NCBI GenBank assembly: GCA_030704615.1
Contig: CM060733.1
Coordinates: forward strand, 14,756,001-14,820,000
Reading direction: 5' to 3'
Source of the DNA: Takakia lepidozioides
Lineage: Eukaryota > Streptophyta > Takakiopsida > Takakiales > Takakiaceae
Length of the DNA: 64,000 nt
Shown here: positions 21,405 through 34,100 of the stretch, one piece after another
How positions within the stretch are numbered: position 1 is the first letter of the stretch
Layout of the letters: every line of letters starts with the position of its first letter
Program-made: the position numbers and the translations under genes
Notes under the pieces: generated by a model
What the model was told of the DNA's origin: nothing
The model's input: only the letters and a program-made list of their open reading frames with translations
The model's database searches: none

Positions 21405-24187
21405 ATGTCTCACAGAGGTCACTCGGATCCTTACAATCCCTACCCTCCCCCCCCACGATACGAGCAAGAATACCCGCACCATCCTCTGCATCACGAGTCC
21501 TATCCGCCTCAGAGCCCTCCTAAGCATGACCACCATCACAACCATGGCGACCATAGCCCTCCCAAGCATGACCACCACCATCACCATTTCGAATGCAGCC
21601 CTCCAAGACAAGAGAGTCAGCGCACCTATTATGAGCACGGGGCGGTGCATGTTGCAGAACGTTATCCGCCAGGACCCTATGTAGCACCTCAGCACAGTAT
21701 ACACTACCCCCCCATCCCACATGAGGTGGGGGGACCAACGGCTTCGTATCCACCGGCGCCGTACGAGGGGGGGAGACCATCTGCGACGTATCCGCCAGGC
21801 CGTTATGAGGGGGGAATTTCAGTCGCACATGACCCAGCAGGCCCCCACGAGAGTGAGCGTCAGAGCTACTCAGGTCAGTTTCTTGGTTGCTGGTCATCAA
21901 GGCAGCTACAAATTATGAGGCGTTGTCTGAAAATATATTGATGAAGGTTTCGGGCTCTGTTTTTTAATTTAATCCAATATCATTCGATGGTTTGATTTCC
22001 AGTCTTAAAAACTAGAATTGACAAATCTGATCGCAATTGCGAAAGCTCCAGGGTCACATGGCACAGTGAGAAGGTTTGGGTGCAAACTTTCGATTCCACA
22101 GAATGGAAGATTCTGAGGAACTCTTATACTTGGCGTTTGTTGGAGTCCAGTGAAATTGTGAAGCCGTTAAATTTTAAACGGTTCCTCTTTTTGCCGCATG
22201 AAGTGTACACTTACTGAGCCCCACGGCCTCCTTGCCTGTCCTTCCTTCTCACATAGGTTCCTCTCTTTGCTGTCTAACAGGCATGTGCCCGGTGTGGTTC
22301 ACTTAGGGAAGAGAACTGCCCATGACATGTTTAATTGAGCCCAGTTGAAGTCCAGGTGCAACTTTCTCCTATCAATAATTGTCACAAGCAAGTCCGCAAC
22401 TACCCTGTGGGTGATTTTCATTAACAAACATCTGCAGATAGTTTTAATTGAAAGACAGTGATTGGGGAGGGGATAATGTTTTTCTATGTTGGAAGCAAAA
22501 TGTTAAATCTCATCAGTTTGGAGGTTTAGGCAGGTACACGATTTCCTGATTTTTTTGCTGCTTATTGTTGGTGGTCTGACGGAAGGGAAGCCTTGTCATG
22601 CTTTTCTTACTATTGATTTCTGTTCTTCTTTAGGAAGAGGGTAAAGGACCTTGCCTTGACTCAAGTTTTGTGTTATGCAGGTCCATATGGCTCAGATGTC
22701 TACCAAAGCTCACCATACGCCAGTGATTCCTTCCACAGACCTGCGCCTGGAGCCATGGAGACTCATAGGTCCCACATACCAGGGCAGGCTGTGAAGATAT
22801 ATTGCAAGGCCAACACCGATTACCACTTGGGTGTCTTGCACGGACGAGGGGTTGTCATGGTTCCTGCCAATCCCCATGATGATTATCAGGTGCTTAGCCA
22901 CTTGGCTTGTCTGCCTCTGAATTTCTGTGAAATAAGCCTGTTGTTCCAGAAAAATGGGATTGTGCTTGCGTCTAGCTGAAGGTCAAAGACAGATGATCTT
23001 GTAACACATGCCTGAAATATAGCGGCCCAAAGTGACCCACTGAAAGCCTTGACACAGTGTCAATTTTTAACTATAGTAGTGTGAAGTATCTACACATTTT
23101 CTGGAATGATGCAAGTCTTTGACAGTTTTGCGCCAACTGAGCCAGATACGGAGTTGGCAATTTCCTTTTCTCTTGGTCACCAGGTATGGATCAAGGATGA
23201 GACTATGGGCACACGAGTGAAGGATTCAGCTGGATCTCCTGCCTTTGCACTTGTCAACAAGGCCACGGGCCAAGCTTTGCGCCATGCTCCTGAAGATAAC
23301 CAGCAGGTGACCCTATGTTTACTTTCTTGTATTCTGGTTGGCATTCCTGATGGAAACCTTTTTCCTTAAGAAATTCACCAATTTGGCTATGTGTAGAATT
23401 AGAAAACATCACCTTAGATGAAAACCTCCAAATGGATGGTTCAATGCAATCTCTCTACTCTGAGGTCCCTCATCTGGACACACCTCCATATTGACATTCT
23501 AAATGATGGTGAGGGACAATCACTGCGAATTGAGGAATGTGCAGGTAGAGGGTAGCATTTAACAGGAACAAGAGGTCATCTGTTGGTGTTTCAAATTACA
23601 ATTTATTTTCACGAGGAAGTGGGAAAACTGTCAGTAGAATTTTTCTGAAGCATTGTGCTGAAACCGGAGTTTTGGATGATACAGTTGCAACCACCATACG
23701 TTTCTTGAGCAATAGAAAACTCTAAAAAGGAGAGGCTCATGGAAATTTTGGGGCGCTCGGTGCAGGTTTTGTTAGCAGATTATGAGCCAGGGGTAAGAGA
23801 GGAGACAGTATTGTGGACCCTGAGTGAGGACATGGGTGAGGGTTTCCATTGCATTCGAATGGCCTCCAAGATCACGTCCAACTTGGATGCCCTCAATGGA
23901 GACAAGAAAAGTGGAGGGTTGAAAAATGGCACTCCAGTTATTCTGTTCAAATGGAAGAAACAAGAAAACCAGATCTGGAAAATTCACCCTGTTTGTGAGT
24001 TCTCTCTTGAGCAATCTGACTTCATCTGTGCTTCTTGTTATTAGCAGGGGAAATTAGAACACAAGAGTGGTAGTCATCAAGTGCTTGAGTGAGATTGTAA
24101 CACATTTCTGTGCTTGAGTTAAAGTGCTTGAGATGAATCAGCATGTCTTTCTTTGCTAACTGTGTCTCTTCTTGCTGACAGAACTGA
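21405..24187 (+). CDS. EUL-domain lectin, EULS3-type
   Basis: Carbohydrate-binding Euonymus-lectin protein. This family is typically nucleo-cytoplasmic and linked to abiotic stress and ABA responses. Five exons: 21405-21873, 22681-22889, 23184-23306, 23766-23990 and 24182-24187. All have GT-AG borders, the phases agree, and the product is 343 aa. The last exon codes only Asn-stop. An upstream in-frame ATG (21375) would add 10 residues. Residues 1-190 are a low-complexity Pro/His/Tyr-rich region with a histidine run and SYPPAPYEGG / TYPPGRYEGG repeats. The EUL domain (about 193-343) shows VKIYCKANTDYHL, WIKDETMGTRVKDSAGSPAF, ALVNKATGQALRH, TVLWTLSEDMGEGFHCIRM, LDALNGDKKSGGLKNGTPV and NQIWKI. 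One domain after a variable N-terminus is the S3 arrangement. Confidence 0.93.
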
Positions 24188-26023
24188 AAACCATGAAGCC
24201 TGAAGCCTGTGGGGATGAAGGAGGGCTCTTACTACTGGTGTCGAGTAGGCTTGGGATGAAAGTCCATTTCAGGCTCTGCTTGTCCATATTTTGCAGGACG
24301 ATGAATAGAATGTGAGAATTTGTTCTCTTGAGAAACTGGGGCCTCACTCCTTAAATTATGGTATTATCAATCTACCTAACGGTTTTGGGGGTACAGACAA
24401 GTGTCTTTATCTGGAGTGCTTCGGGCATGTCTTACCAGTATTTTTTTAGGGCCAACAGATTAATGGTGAGCTTCATTCATAACCCTGCAAGAGGTCCAAG
24501 CATTGGCCTTAAAAGTTTGAGGCAGAGTGTCTACCCACAGGCTTTCTTTGCAGAGTCCAATTTCCTACTTCGACTCTGATAGTGATGCTCAGACAGGAGA
24601 GACCTGTTGAATTGGAAACCTAAGTGCCTGAAGTCTGAAAGTCGAGACTGGGAATCTTGCATTTGCTTCAAAGAGTATATTATCTCATAGCTAAATAACT
24701 GCAATTCATAACTTGAACGTCTTGACTTGCAAAAAAAAAAAAAAAGGGCCGAAAAGTGACAGACACTTCAACACGTTGGACCAGAGTATTGCAATGAAAG
24801 TGCTGTTGTTCCAAAAATTGATGATGGATCCATTAAATATGCCCCAGCCTCATGCCAAGCCAGGGCCTCCCTGTGATATGTACTCCCTTGCAAGACCAAG
24901 CTTCTAAACCAAGAGATGAGATCTGAATGATAGAGTAGTTCTATTAGCCTACTACGCCACCATTTCCAATGAGCTTAATCAGATCTTGATATTCTCTCTC
25001 CCTAATGAGTACCCCCATGGTCAATGTGGCTGCACTAGCCACCTGAATGCCTTCTTTGACTGCACAATCCATGCTCACTTGTTTTTGGCCAAAAGCAAGA
25101 AAGGTCCACTTTAGACTACCGACCAAGACCAAGCCCCCATTCAACATACAGCAATCCTGTTGGTCGAGGGCATGTTGTCTGTCATGTTGGCTTTACACTA
25201 GGTGGGTTATTGTGGAGGAGATTGTTGGTCTTGTTTGACCCTGGACAAATATGGAAACATAATTTTCTAGATTTATAGCCCCCCAAGTTTGGGTGGGCCC
25301 GGTTCATTCTAGAGTGGTCCAGGAATTAGACTGGGGGCATACATAATAAGGCATATGTAGAGGGATTTCAAGAAATGAAGGGGTCCAAAAATAGAAAGCA
25401 AGAAGGTAATTAATCGAGGATGGTTCAGCTGCCGAATGTGGGTAAGTAGGTTTCTAGGGGTGACATGTGTCTCAGTGCCTTCTAGAGATGGGGGATTGTA
25501 GAAGGGTCCCACCGCCCTGAGAGGCTGTATAAGGGAGAGCCCCCCTCTTACTTACGTACTGTTACTTACTAATTTAGTAAGTAGTAGGCTCTGCAGACGC
25601 AGGGCCCAGGAAAAACCGCAAACATCAATATATTAATTAATAGCAACAGGAATAAACTCAAATCAGCGAGTGAGAAGCGGGCACGATGAAGTGGGGTGAG
25701 GGCCCTTTCTCCCAAAAAAGGAAAAGAAATTTAGTTTCTCTGGGTCTTGGTCGTGGTGAATACCAGTACCCACCGACATGTATTTAAAAAAAAAGAGTAA
25801 AGATGGTACATGTGTCATGCAAAGCTATCACAGCTCGCTTTTACTTTGCGTACAAAGCTCCCTTTCTCCTCAGGACCTGTTGATCACCATCTCCTGCTGA
25901 ACGCGAGCGTTTTGGTTTTCCGAGAGCTTGTTGGGTGATTTCATTGTGGGCGATTGCGATTGCTTTGCACTGTGTTCGTTCTCCATTTCGAATTCGGTGT
26001 AGTTCTTGAAGGGGTTTGTCTAT
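24188..26023. other. Spacer: 3' region of lectin gene and LEA_2 upstream region
   Basis: Contains a 15-nt A-run (24730-24744) and an 8-bp-arm hairpin ACTTACTA/TAGTAAGT near 25563-25581. No coding exon is recognised. CTGTATAAGGG at 25524 could be a TATA box for the LEA_2 gene but is about 500 bp from the ATG. Confidence 0.35.
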
Positions 26024-26817
26024 ATGACACAGGCCAAAGTTCCAAGAGCAGTAGCAGCGGATGGATACTACGCGCTGCCACCAGGGTCATGCTATGACCT
26101 GCCACCATATCCACGAAGACGGAGACCCAACAAGCTGTGCGAGATTGTGTGGCCCACAGTCCCTCTTGTTGGAAGCTTGTTTCTGCTCCTGTTGTTGGTG
26201 GGTGCGGGCTTCATAATGTGGCCGACAACACCTGGGGTGCATGTGAGAAAATGGAAGCTCAATGGAATCAGCATCGACAGCAACCGGGAAGGAAAATCCA
26301 TTCTTCCTGTTGTCAGCTTGAATGTTAGCGTGGAATTGTTGCTGCGTGTAGAGAACTCAAATTACGCAGGCGTTGTTTATGATGCCTTGACAGTGCGAAT
26401 TTTGTACAAGGGTGTCGAGATTGGCGAGGTCGAGGGCAGGGGATCCTTCATTAGGGCACGCAGCAGAGTGGACATTCCTGTCACACTTAATCTGGAAGCT
26501 CGAGGAATTTTAGAGAATGCAACCGAACTGCTGATTGATTTGGCCACCGTCAGGCTTCCTGACAACTTACACAACAATCAACGGAGCGGTGCAGTTTCTC
26601 TTCCTCAAGCCACACATTGCGGTAAGAATCCTTTCCTTTGGCTTGAATAACAAGGCTTTTTAGCTGCTGCCGGATTCCACCATGCTACTACTAGTGACTT
26701 CTGGATTAGTCTCCTCACAGATCTACTTTGCTGGTGCAGGTGACTGTGGCATGTGATGTAGTAGTGGATCCCAAGGACCAACTAGTGTTGGATCAAGACT
26801 GCGGTCTTGACCTATAG
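26024..26817 (+). CDS. LEA_2 / NDR1-HIN1-like membrane protein, frameshifted
   Basis: Exon 1 is 26024-26621 and exon 2 is 26740-26817, with donor GCG|GTAAGA and acceptor GTGCAG|GTG. The N-terminus has a Pro/Tyr segment, a basic stretch (PRRRRPNK) and one membrane helix at about residues 45-66. The LEA_2 domain follows (VRKWKLNGISI, LNVSVELLLRVENSN, VRILYKGVEIGEVEG, RVDIPVTLNLEA). Near 26557-26561 the frame breaks. Up to ..LLIDLATVRLP the protein is in the starting frame. The next family-like segment (LTTYTTINGAVQFLFLKPHI) is in the +1 frame and joins exon 2 (VTVACDVVVDPKDQLV, then stop) exactly. Loss of two bases in a CCTCT-like stretch would explain it. Read literally, the protein ends after an aberrant tail. 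A sequencing or assembly error is the main alternative to a real disabling mutation. Confidence 0.85.
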
Positions 26818-28114
26818 GTCAAGAAGGAGCTCAAGGTCAGTTGCAAGGCTGATCTATCCACTGGCAAATCTCTTGACACCTGAAGTTTTGTTAAACCCAT
26901 CAACCATTCTTCTGTAATTGGAAATTGTAAATTTGCAAGATTTCAGCCACCATTGGCTACTAGATTTCTGCTCCAACAAAATTCCCAATCCTTCAAACTT
27001 GGAGAACTGAGGACAGCTACCAAACCCCAAGCGCTCCGGTACAATCCTATCAGCCCCTTATAAGTCTTGCCACAGATCATGCTAGTTTAGCATCAGACGA
27101 ATAAGTGTTTCTGGAATCTGCCTCTGTATAACAAGTACTCCAAGCAGAAATGACTCTCCCCCAAACAGAGACATGAACTAAGGATTTCCCCAACTTCAGA
27201 TTTTTTGGTTTCATCATTACTCTTTATGAAACAGTTCCAATGGCTTTAAATGACTTGATTTGTCCTATCCTGGTGCTCAACCAGAAATAAGACAGGTGCT
27301 AGAATACAGGGCTGTTCCTCTGTAAATAAATTTATCAATCCATCGTTGCCAAAACATTGAGACGCGCATACCTAGGTTGTTTCTCATGTTCAACTCTGGA
27401 GCCTCCCAAAATTGTGGTATATGCCCTTGGTGCTCCTGTACAAAAATAAAGTTCACAAACTGTACACTGAAATGACAATTCCTGTTTCTATTTACCTCTT
27501 AAGCATTTACAATTGTGAGTTTTCATCTTTCAACTCATCAGGTTCCACTTTTGCAGACGAGATGACTTGTGGACAAAAGAAAATGTACCAATTTACTGAT
27601 CAAAGATGGACACAGCTAGGCTGCACTTTTGTGGACTATCCGGGCCTGGTTTCGTGCTTGCATTTCTTTCTCCGTTCGTTGCGTTTGACGCTGGCTCTCT
27701 TCTGGTAAAATTGATCTCAGATGTCTTGCCCGAACTTCTGCAGCCTGTCCCTACATTTTGTTTCCTGCCATCTTGTCAGCATGCATACAAGAACACGAAA
27801 ACACGAGATGGACAAATGTCTTTGTTTCACCCACAATGCGACGATGAGGAACTATTTTACAGTTTCAGAGCTTGTCATGGGGTGGCTGTGGAAAGACAGG
27901 GCGAGATATTTGTCCACTTTGGATAATCTATGTGGCTCACAGGAATCCAACATGTGCCAGGGACTAAGTTTTCAGCATGTTGCCCTAATAGACTAGGATA
28001 GTCTGAAACCCCCATGAGTTCAAATCCACAGATGAAAGAATACGCCCAACAGAAACCAGCTCTGACCACAATCTCCAAATGTTACACTGACCTGTGTTAA
28101 TGAAACACGCTACT
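26818..28114. other. Intergenic, convergent gene ends
   Basis: 3' flanks of the LEA_2 gene (plus) and the DIS3L-like gene (minus). Overlapping short ORFs at 27412-27996 have no recognisable domain. Confidence 0.4.
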
Positions 28115-31100
28115 TCAGATGTAAAAGACTCCCAAGAAGCAAACAAAGCTGACCAGGGTCCCTAGTCCCTGGCTAGATACCAGTTTTAGCTGCCATAGCT
28201 TTCGTGCACATTCCTCTGACTCATCCTCAAGCTTCACAGCAGTCTTTGATGGAGGAGATGTAACTGTTGTACACGGTACCTCCTCAACACCGCCTTTATA
28301 AGACAATGGTCGAGGCTCACCTCCACACTGCTGCGGAGGCTCTGTTTCTGGAGCTGAAATGTTTACTCGAGCTACTCTGTCCACGACCTCCTGGAAGTCC
28401 AGGTATATGGATGAGACTGCACAAAAATCAACTGGGATTCAGGTGTAATGCACATCAATGACACAAAAACTATGTAAGATGGCTCCTTCCAACCCCATCT
28501 TCCCAAAAAATGAAATCCTCAAAGCCATCCTACCTTTCAGACGCTTGAATTCATCCAAGACATCGTGAATGGTTGAGTCTTTTCTTTTTAACTGTAACTT
28601 GGTCCCAAAATCCCTTACAAGAGATTCTGCCAGATCTTCTGAAGCAGCCAAGTCTACCATGTTTTTGACAGCCTTCATCCTCCTCCCTGCAGCTGCAGCC
28701 CCTTGGTTATGTTGGGGTGATCTCACAGGTGTATCGTCATTCTTGCCAAGGTTCAATTTGTGTCTGAAAGTATTTGAAAGAGTTCGAACTGATTTTTCTC
28801 GATCAGCAGCTGCAGCAATGGCTTCTGGATGCTTGGGGCTTAATAACTGAATTCGCAGCGTTGGGGCATGCGCTCTTGAACCTGAAACATGTAGAAGGAA
28901 TAAACTTAAGGATAAGAGAAGTGTCGTCGTAGGTAAGCATGTCTTTCAAGCATCAAAAGTATTGTTCAATTGAGCATGAGAAGGAAAAAGATTGAGCCAA
29001 ATGACAGGTTAGTGACATATTAGGCTCTCAGAAGTGGGTCGAGCATTCCAAGCCTACCATCAGCTTTAAGTTGCACCCAAACCGAATCCATAAGCTTATA
29101 TGTCTGTATTGTCTTCCCTGACTCCATGTCCTGCCCACATTCCAAAAGTCACGGTGGGCCAAAAATTTGCATTGGAAAACTACACATGTGATATTACTAC
29201 ATCTCCTTGCAACCTGGAAGAGCTCCCATTTGTGGATTTAAGAATGTAAACTTCATCTTAGCCAATGCTTACCTGTACGACTTGGCCAGAATACTCTAGA
29301 CATAGAAACAGCAAGACGCAGCAAAAGCAAAACAATAAGCTCTCCAACTACGCTAACCAAGCCCACCTACATCCTAGCCTTCGAACACAAAATATTTTAG
29401 CTTTCCTCTTATTTAAATACACCTAAGCATCCATACCATCATGGCAATGGATCCTCCTTCCTTCTTTAAGGAGAGACGTCCAGTTCGTTTTGCAAACGCA
29501 TCTTGGACAGGAGATTTTGTTGCTGAAGTATCCTCCTCAGCAGGTAGAATGACTCCACCACTCTTATCCTGCACAGACTCACCACCCACCACCTCACTTT
29601 CTGTCGCAGAAAATAATTGCATGGCTACCCAGGAACCCCATTAAAAACTTGTACAACCCAATCTTGTTGTGACTGCTCCGTTGCTCTGTGATTAAAAAAA
29701 TGGGCGCAGTGAAGCTTACCAGTAAGTAGACAGGTCCACGCAGGTCATACTTAGGTACAAACACAACCAGCCCTTTGGAGTGCAGGCCAATAACCTGGAG
29801 CAGGTACAAATCCGAAAAACTTATTTGCAAGATAGGTGGTAAAAGGCACAAGAACTCATGATGACACCCTCTGGCCCAGAGAAAACTCTAAGGATATGGA
29901 AAGGATGCCTACATATATAAACACATCAAGAGCGTCAGCATATTCTGATTACATACACATCAACCATATAAAAATGTGTGCATGATACGTATCTCATTGA
30001 TGTACTAAATTAATCAGAACAAGGTGCACTGAACTGTAGCAATCAGCAAAGAGTAGGAGGAGACAAAGACAGACCACAGCATGCTCGGCCCTTGAATGTT
30101 TTTGGAGGTACATCAAAAGATAGAGTTCATTGCATTCCTTTTGGGCTCGCTTATTTGCCCTATGCCGCTCATTCAAGTGCTCTGCCACCTGCCACACCCA
30201 TATCATTTCAGACCATGTAACACTTCAAATGTGGTGGGCAAATGTTTGTAGTTTGTGGGGGTGAGCAAGCTTGTCAAACAACAATAGGATTGATACCCAC
30301 GGGAAATATGCTTATGAGCAGTGCTTAGCTTTATCTTGAGCTTAAGGACCCGAATATGCACCATGACATGCAAAACTCTTGTCTGTATGTCAGTTCAGTG
30401 CAGTAACAAAGAAGGTTGAATCAAGAAAAGGCGGATCGATTCTTTTACTTCGTCCTTGTTCTCCGTTCACTCAACCTGGTTTGAAGAAACCTTCCCATAC
30501 CTGTTTAAGTTCAAATGGTGGTAAAATGAACTCTTCATCTGCTTTTAAAAGCCTCTCACGCAATATCTCCTCAAAACTTCGATCAAAATCCTTAGCCTTT
30601 TGAGCTGCAGCCACTAGCATCCGATGCACCAACACGTCCCCATACCTTCGAATGGGAGACGTAAAATGTGTGTAGAACCTGACAAGGGCACACAACCATT
30701 AGCGAAAGATCACCACAGTTGTCTCAGTACCAGAAATCTCAGACATGACAACTTCTTAGGGGAGAATAACCATAGCCATCTCACAGACCATGGTGATCAT
30801 TTGCAAGACTGATCATGACATAGCAGATCCAAAACTTAGGTGAAAAGTTTTGCTCCAGTGGATAGGACCCCATGGCATAGAGCTGATATCAGATTGAAAC
30901 TGGAGGATCTGAAAGAGCCGTACTCAAGAGCAAGTCCATAGTGATAGAAACCTGATGTCTCTGGGACCTCTCCTGTAGAGAAGTATTCAGCCTGCACACT
31001 CCAGACAACAAAATAATTGTCTTCCCCCTCACATCCAATGAACAAACCTCAAATTAAAACTGCAACAGGCTATTATGGGACAAGCATAGACATACTATTG

Positions 31101-34100
31101 TGTAGCACCACAGCTTGTAGCCTGCAGTGCTGCCACTTTGACAAGCCTTACAAGTAATTGCAATCAAGCTCTGGCAAAAAGACTTTACTCTAGTTCCTTT
31201 CTCTCCTGTCTTGGGGTTGATAAAACTTTAGTCCAGGTAAAAGCACAAGAAAAACTGTGTGAACATTAGATGAGGAGGGTCGATGAATTCTCGATATGTT
31301 GAGACATCTCATTTGACTCAAGGTCCCAAGATCCGACCATCCTCATAAATCATAGATCAAACAAGAGACTCGGAGCAGTAGGAGCATACCTCGGACATTG
31401 CCCGTGTCGCCATGGCCTTGAATGCCCTCTGGACAATTCCAACCCACAAGCTAATGTTTCAGACAATTAAGGCATCCATTCCGCATTTACCAAGAGGCAA
31501 CTAGTATGGGGGGCCTCTGAAAATGAGCCCTCTCACAACCACATCAGGCCATGTCCATTATCCTCTACTGAGCCCTTCACACAGTTGTTTAAGTTACAAG
31601 ATAAACCATCAACTTGTGCACATTAGCTTTTTCTCTCACTTTGATTCAGTGTGACTGGTGGCACAACAATCCCCACATGAATTATCGCTTTGGTAAGGTA
31701 GAGGGCTACAGTAGCAGCAACCATATCATCCTTCTGATATGATGTTGGGCACACACGACCAGATTGGCGCAATTCAATAGCCTGGTTTGTTGAACCAGGA
31801 ACTGGACCAAGAGAATTACCAGCTCACCAGTCTATACTTTCGATGATCCATTACAGATCACGTTAGGAGAAAAGCGCAAATGAGAAGAAATCCCTTTCCC
31901 TCAAAGACATGTCTCCCTGCACGTCCATGTGAGAATCCTATGGAAATGGCCAAGCAAACATGTGAAGTGCTGCGTCAGACAGGAATTGCCGTAAAGGTCG
32001 GTCATCTCTCACACCTCAATGGTGGGGTCGTTACTGTCTCGCATACGTTGTAGTGATACTGCAAGAGCCTGCAATGGACCACCATCCATCAGAGACAAAT
32101 GTTGCCAGATGATGTTCACTTTCTATTTCTTAGTTGCCTGACTGATAGTTAAATAGATGTTTGAGCTCCACATATCGCTACTATGTCAGAGCTCAAAGAG
32201 TGCACCTTGTTGCTTGAAGTGTCGAGCGTGAAACCACGAGCTTCACAGCACTGCAACCCCAATGCCCCACAGATCAGATGGTGGCCTCCCTCCTCTCCCA
32301 ATTCTCCGTTCTACTCTAAAAAAAGGCTACCAAAATCATAAAAGTAAAAAGGACTGGACAGCTGACCTCCAACAACAAAGTGAAGTTGTCTAAACGTGGG
32401 GGAACGTGCCTCCTCAACAGTGCTGCCATTGGATAAGACCTGCCAACCACTCCACACACAATCTTCAGTGAATGCAGTCAATTAGTTTCCAAGACAACAG
32501 ATACATGATGAAAACCATCTCTTAGTGGACAGCTAGTGGATTGGAACAGTTCAACAACTTCAAGCATGTGGCTGGCTGCCCTTGGAACCGGTATTTCAGG
32601 GTAGGGATTTCTACTTATGTTGTGTCTTCTGACGATGAGCTTAGGTGGAAATATTATGGCTTTGGTTGTCAAATTGCAAAAAGACCAGTAAAGTGGATAG
32701 TAAATACAGTCTATCTAGCATCCCTGCTGCAATGGTACCATATTCTTAAGATCATTAGTAACAGAATTCAACAAGACAGAAATTGGCATCCTATAATTGT
32801 GACAAACACTTTCCAATCTGGAAAGAGATAAGGGGGTCAGGGACTCACAGATATATAGCTCGAGCCACGTAAGAGTTTGCTAGTATCATCATCTCCGCTA
32901 CAATCCAGTTCATCTTAGATAAACAGCCCCCAACCCACATGGAGTTTTCCGTCAGCACTGTGGAAATGTCAAACCTTGTAAATACAATGTAAGTAACAAC
33001 AATGCTACTGCAAAAAAATTTAATTTGCCTTCACAAGCACATAATCAGAAACACACTACACCATCAAATATAGACAAACTTCAAGACTAGTGTCAACATG
33101 GCAACTTGAAAGAAATACAAGATGCTCACCGGAAGTTCAAGCTTGGTGTCCACTTGGACAGGTTCCTTGCGGTCGTTCATATCAAATCGCAGCTCTGTGC
33201 TTGTCAGCTCCAATGCACCTTGAGCCACCCGCAGATTTTGTCGCCGCTACAAAGGACAATGCTAATTAGTCTCTCCCTGTCTACCGTTCTTCTTATTAAC
33301 CTCCCCATATCCCCCAACTATTTATCTCTCTTGTTGTTCTACTGTGTCACATAGGCCCTCTGAGCGCCCCGTGCTTCATTCTTCTTCCTTTCTTTTGTGC
33401 ATTCATCCTGTCATCCACAATGCTTGACTGTGATAAGATGACTGCCAGTGGCATGAGCCAAAGTATTACCTGGGCCAGCTGAGCAAAGACCAACAGATTT
33501 GCTTGCACATTCGCCACCTCAGAAGGTTCACCAAGCTCCCAACCAGGAGGCAGCACTTGGCCATCAAGTATTGCTTGTGCTTGAGCATAGAACATCTGCA
33601 CCACATAGTTTCAACAATAGTGATGAGATCAAGAGATTGAGATGAAATTTCACTGTCAGTTGTGGGCATTTGGGAGTTCCACAGACAGCCCTCCTTCACA
33701 GCTATGTTATTTATCTGAGCAATAAAAGCAAGATTTCAATTTACAATGCTCATGACTTATCTGCAAATGCCAGAACAGCATTGAGGCTCTTAATGCAAAC
33801 TAGGAGGCACAGACCCACGACTTATCACATGGTGCAGTGACTCAGTAGCAAAAATGTGAGTAACTAGAGTAACTTTACTGACAAGGGGAAAATGAGTACT
33901 TGGTGGCGGGACCGGATAATAGTTCTTCCAAACCACACATCCAGTATCTCGAAGTCACGATCTGGATCAACTGTCCAGAGGACACTCACGGCCAGCCGAT
34001 CCTTTCCACCAACTAGCGAGCACAAGTTCTCACTGCATCAACACATCCCCAAGGCCTTCCCTTCTCAGTGCATTTCAACATAGGGAAAACAATGAAGTAG

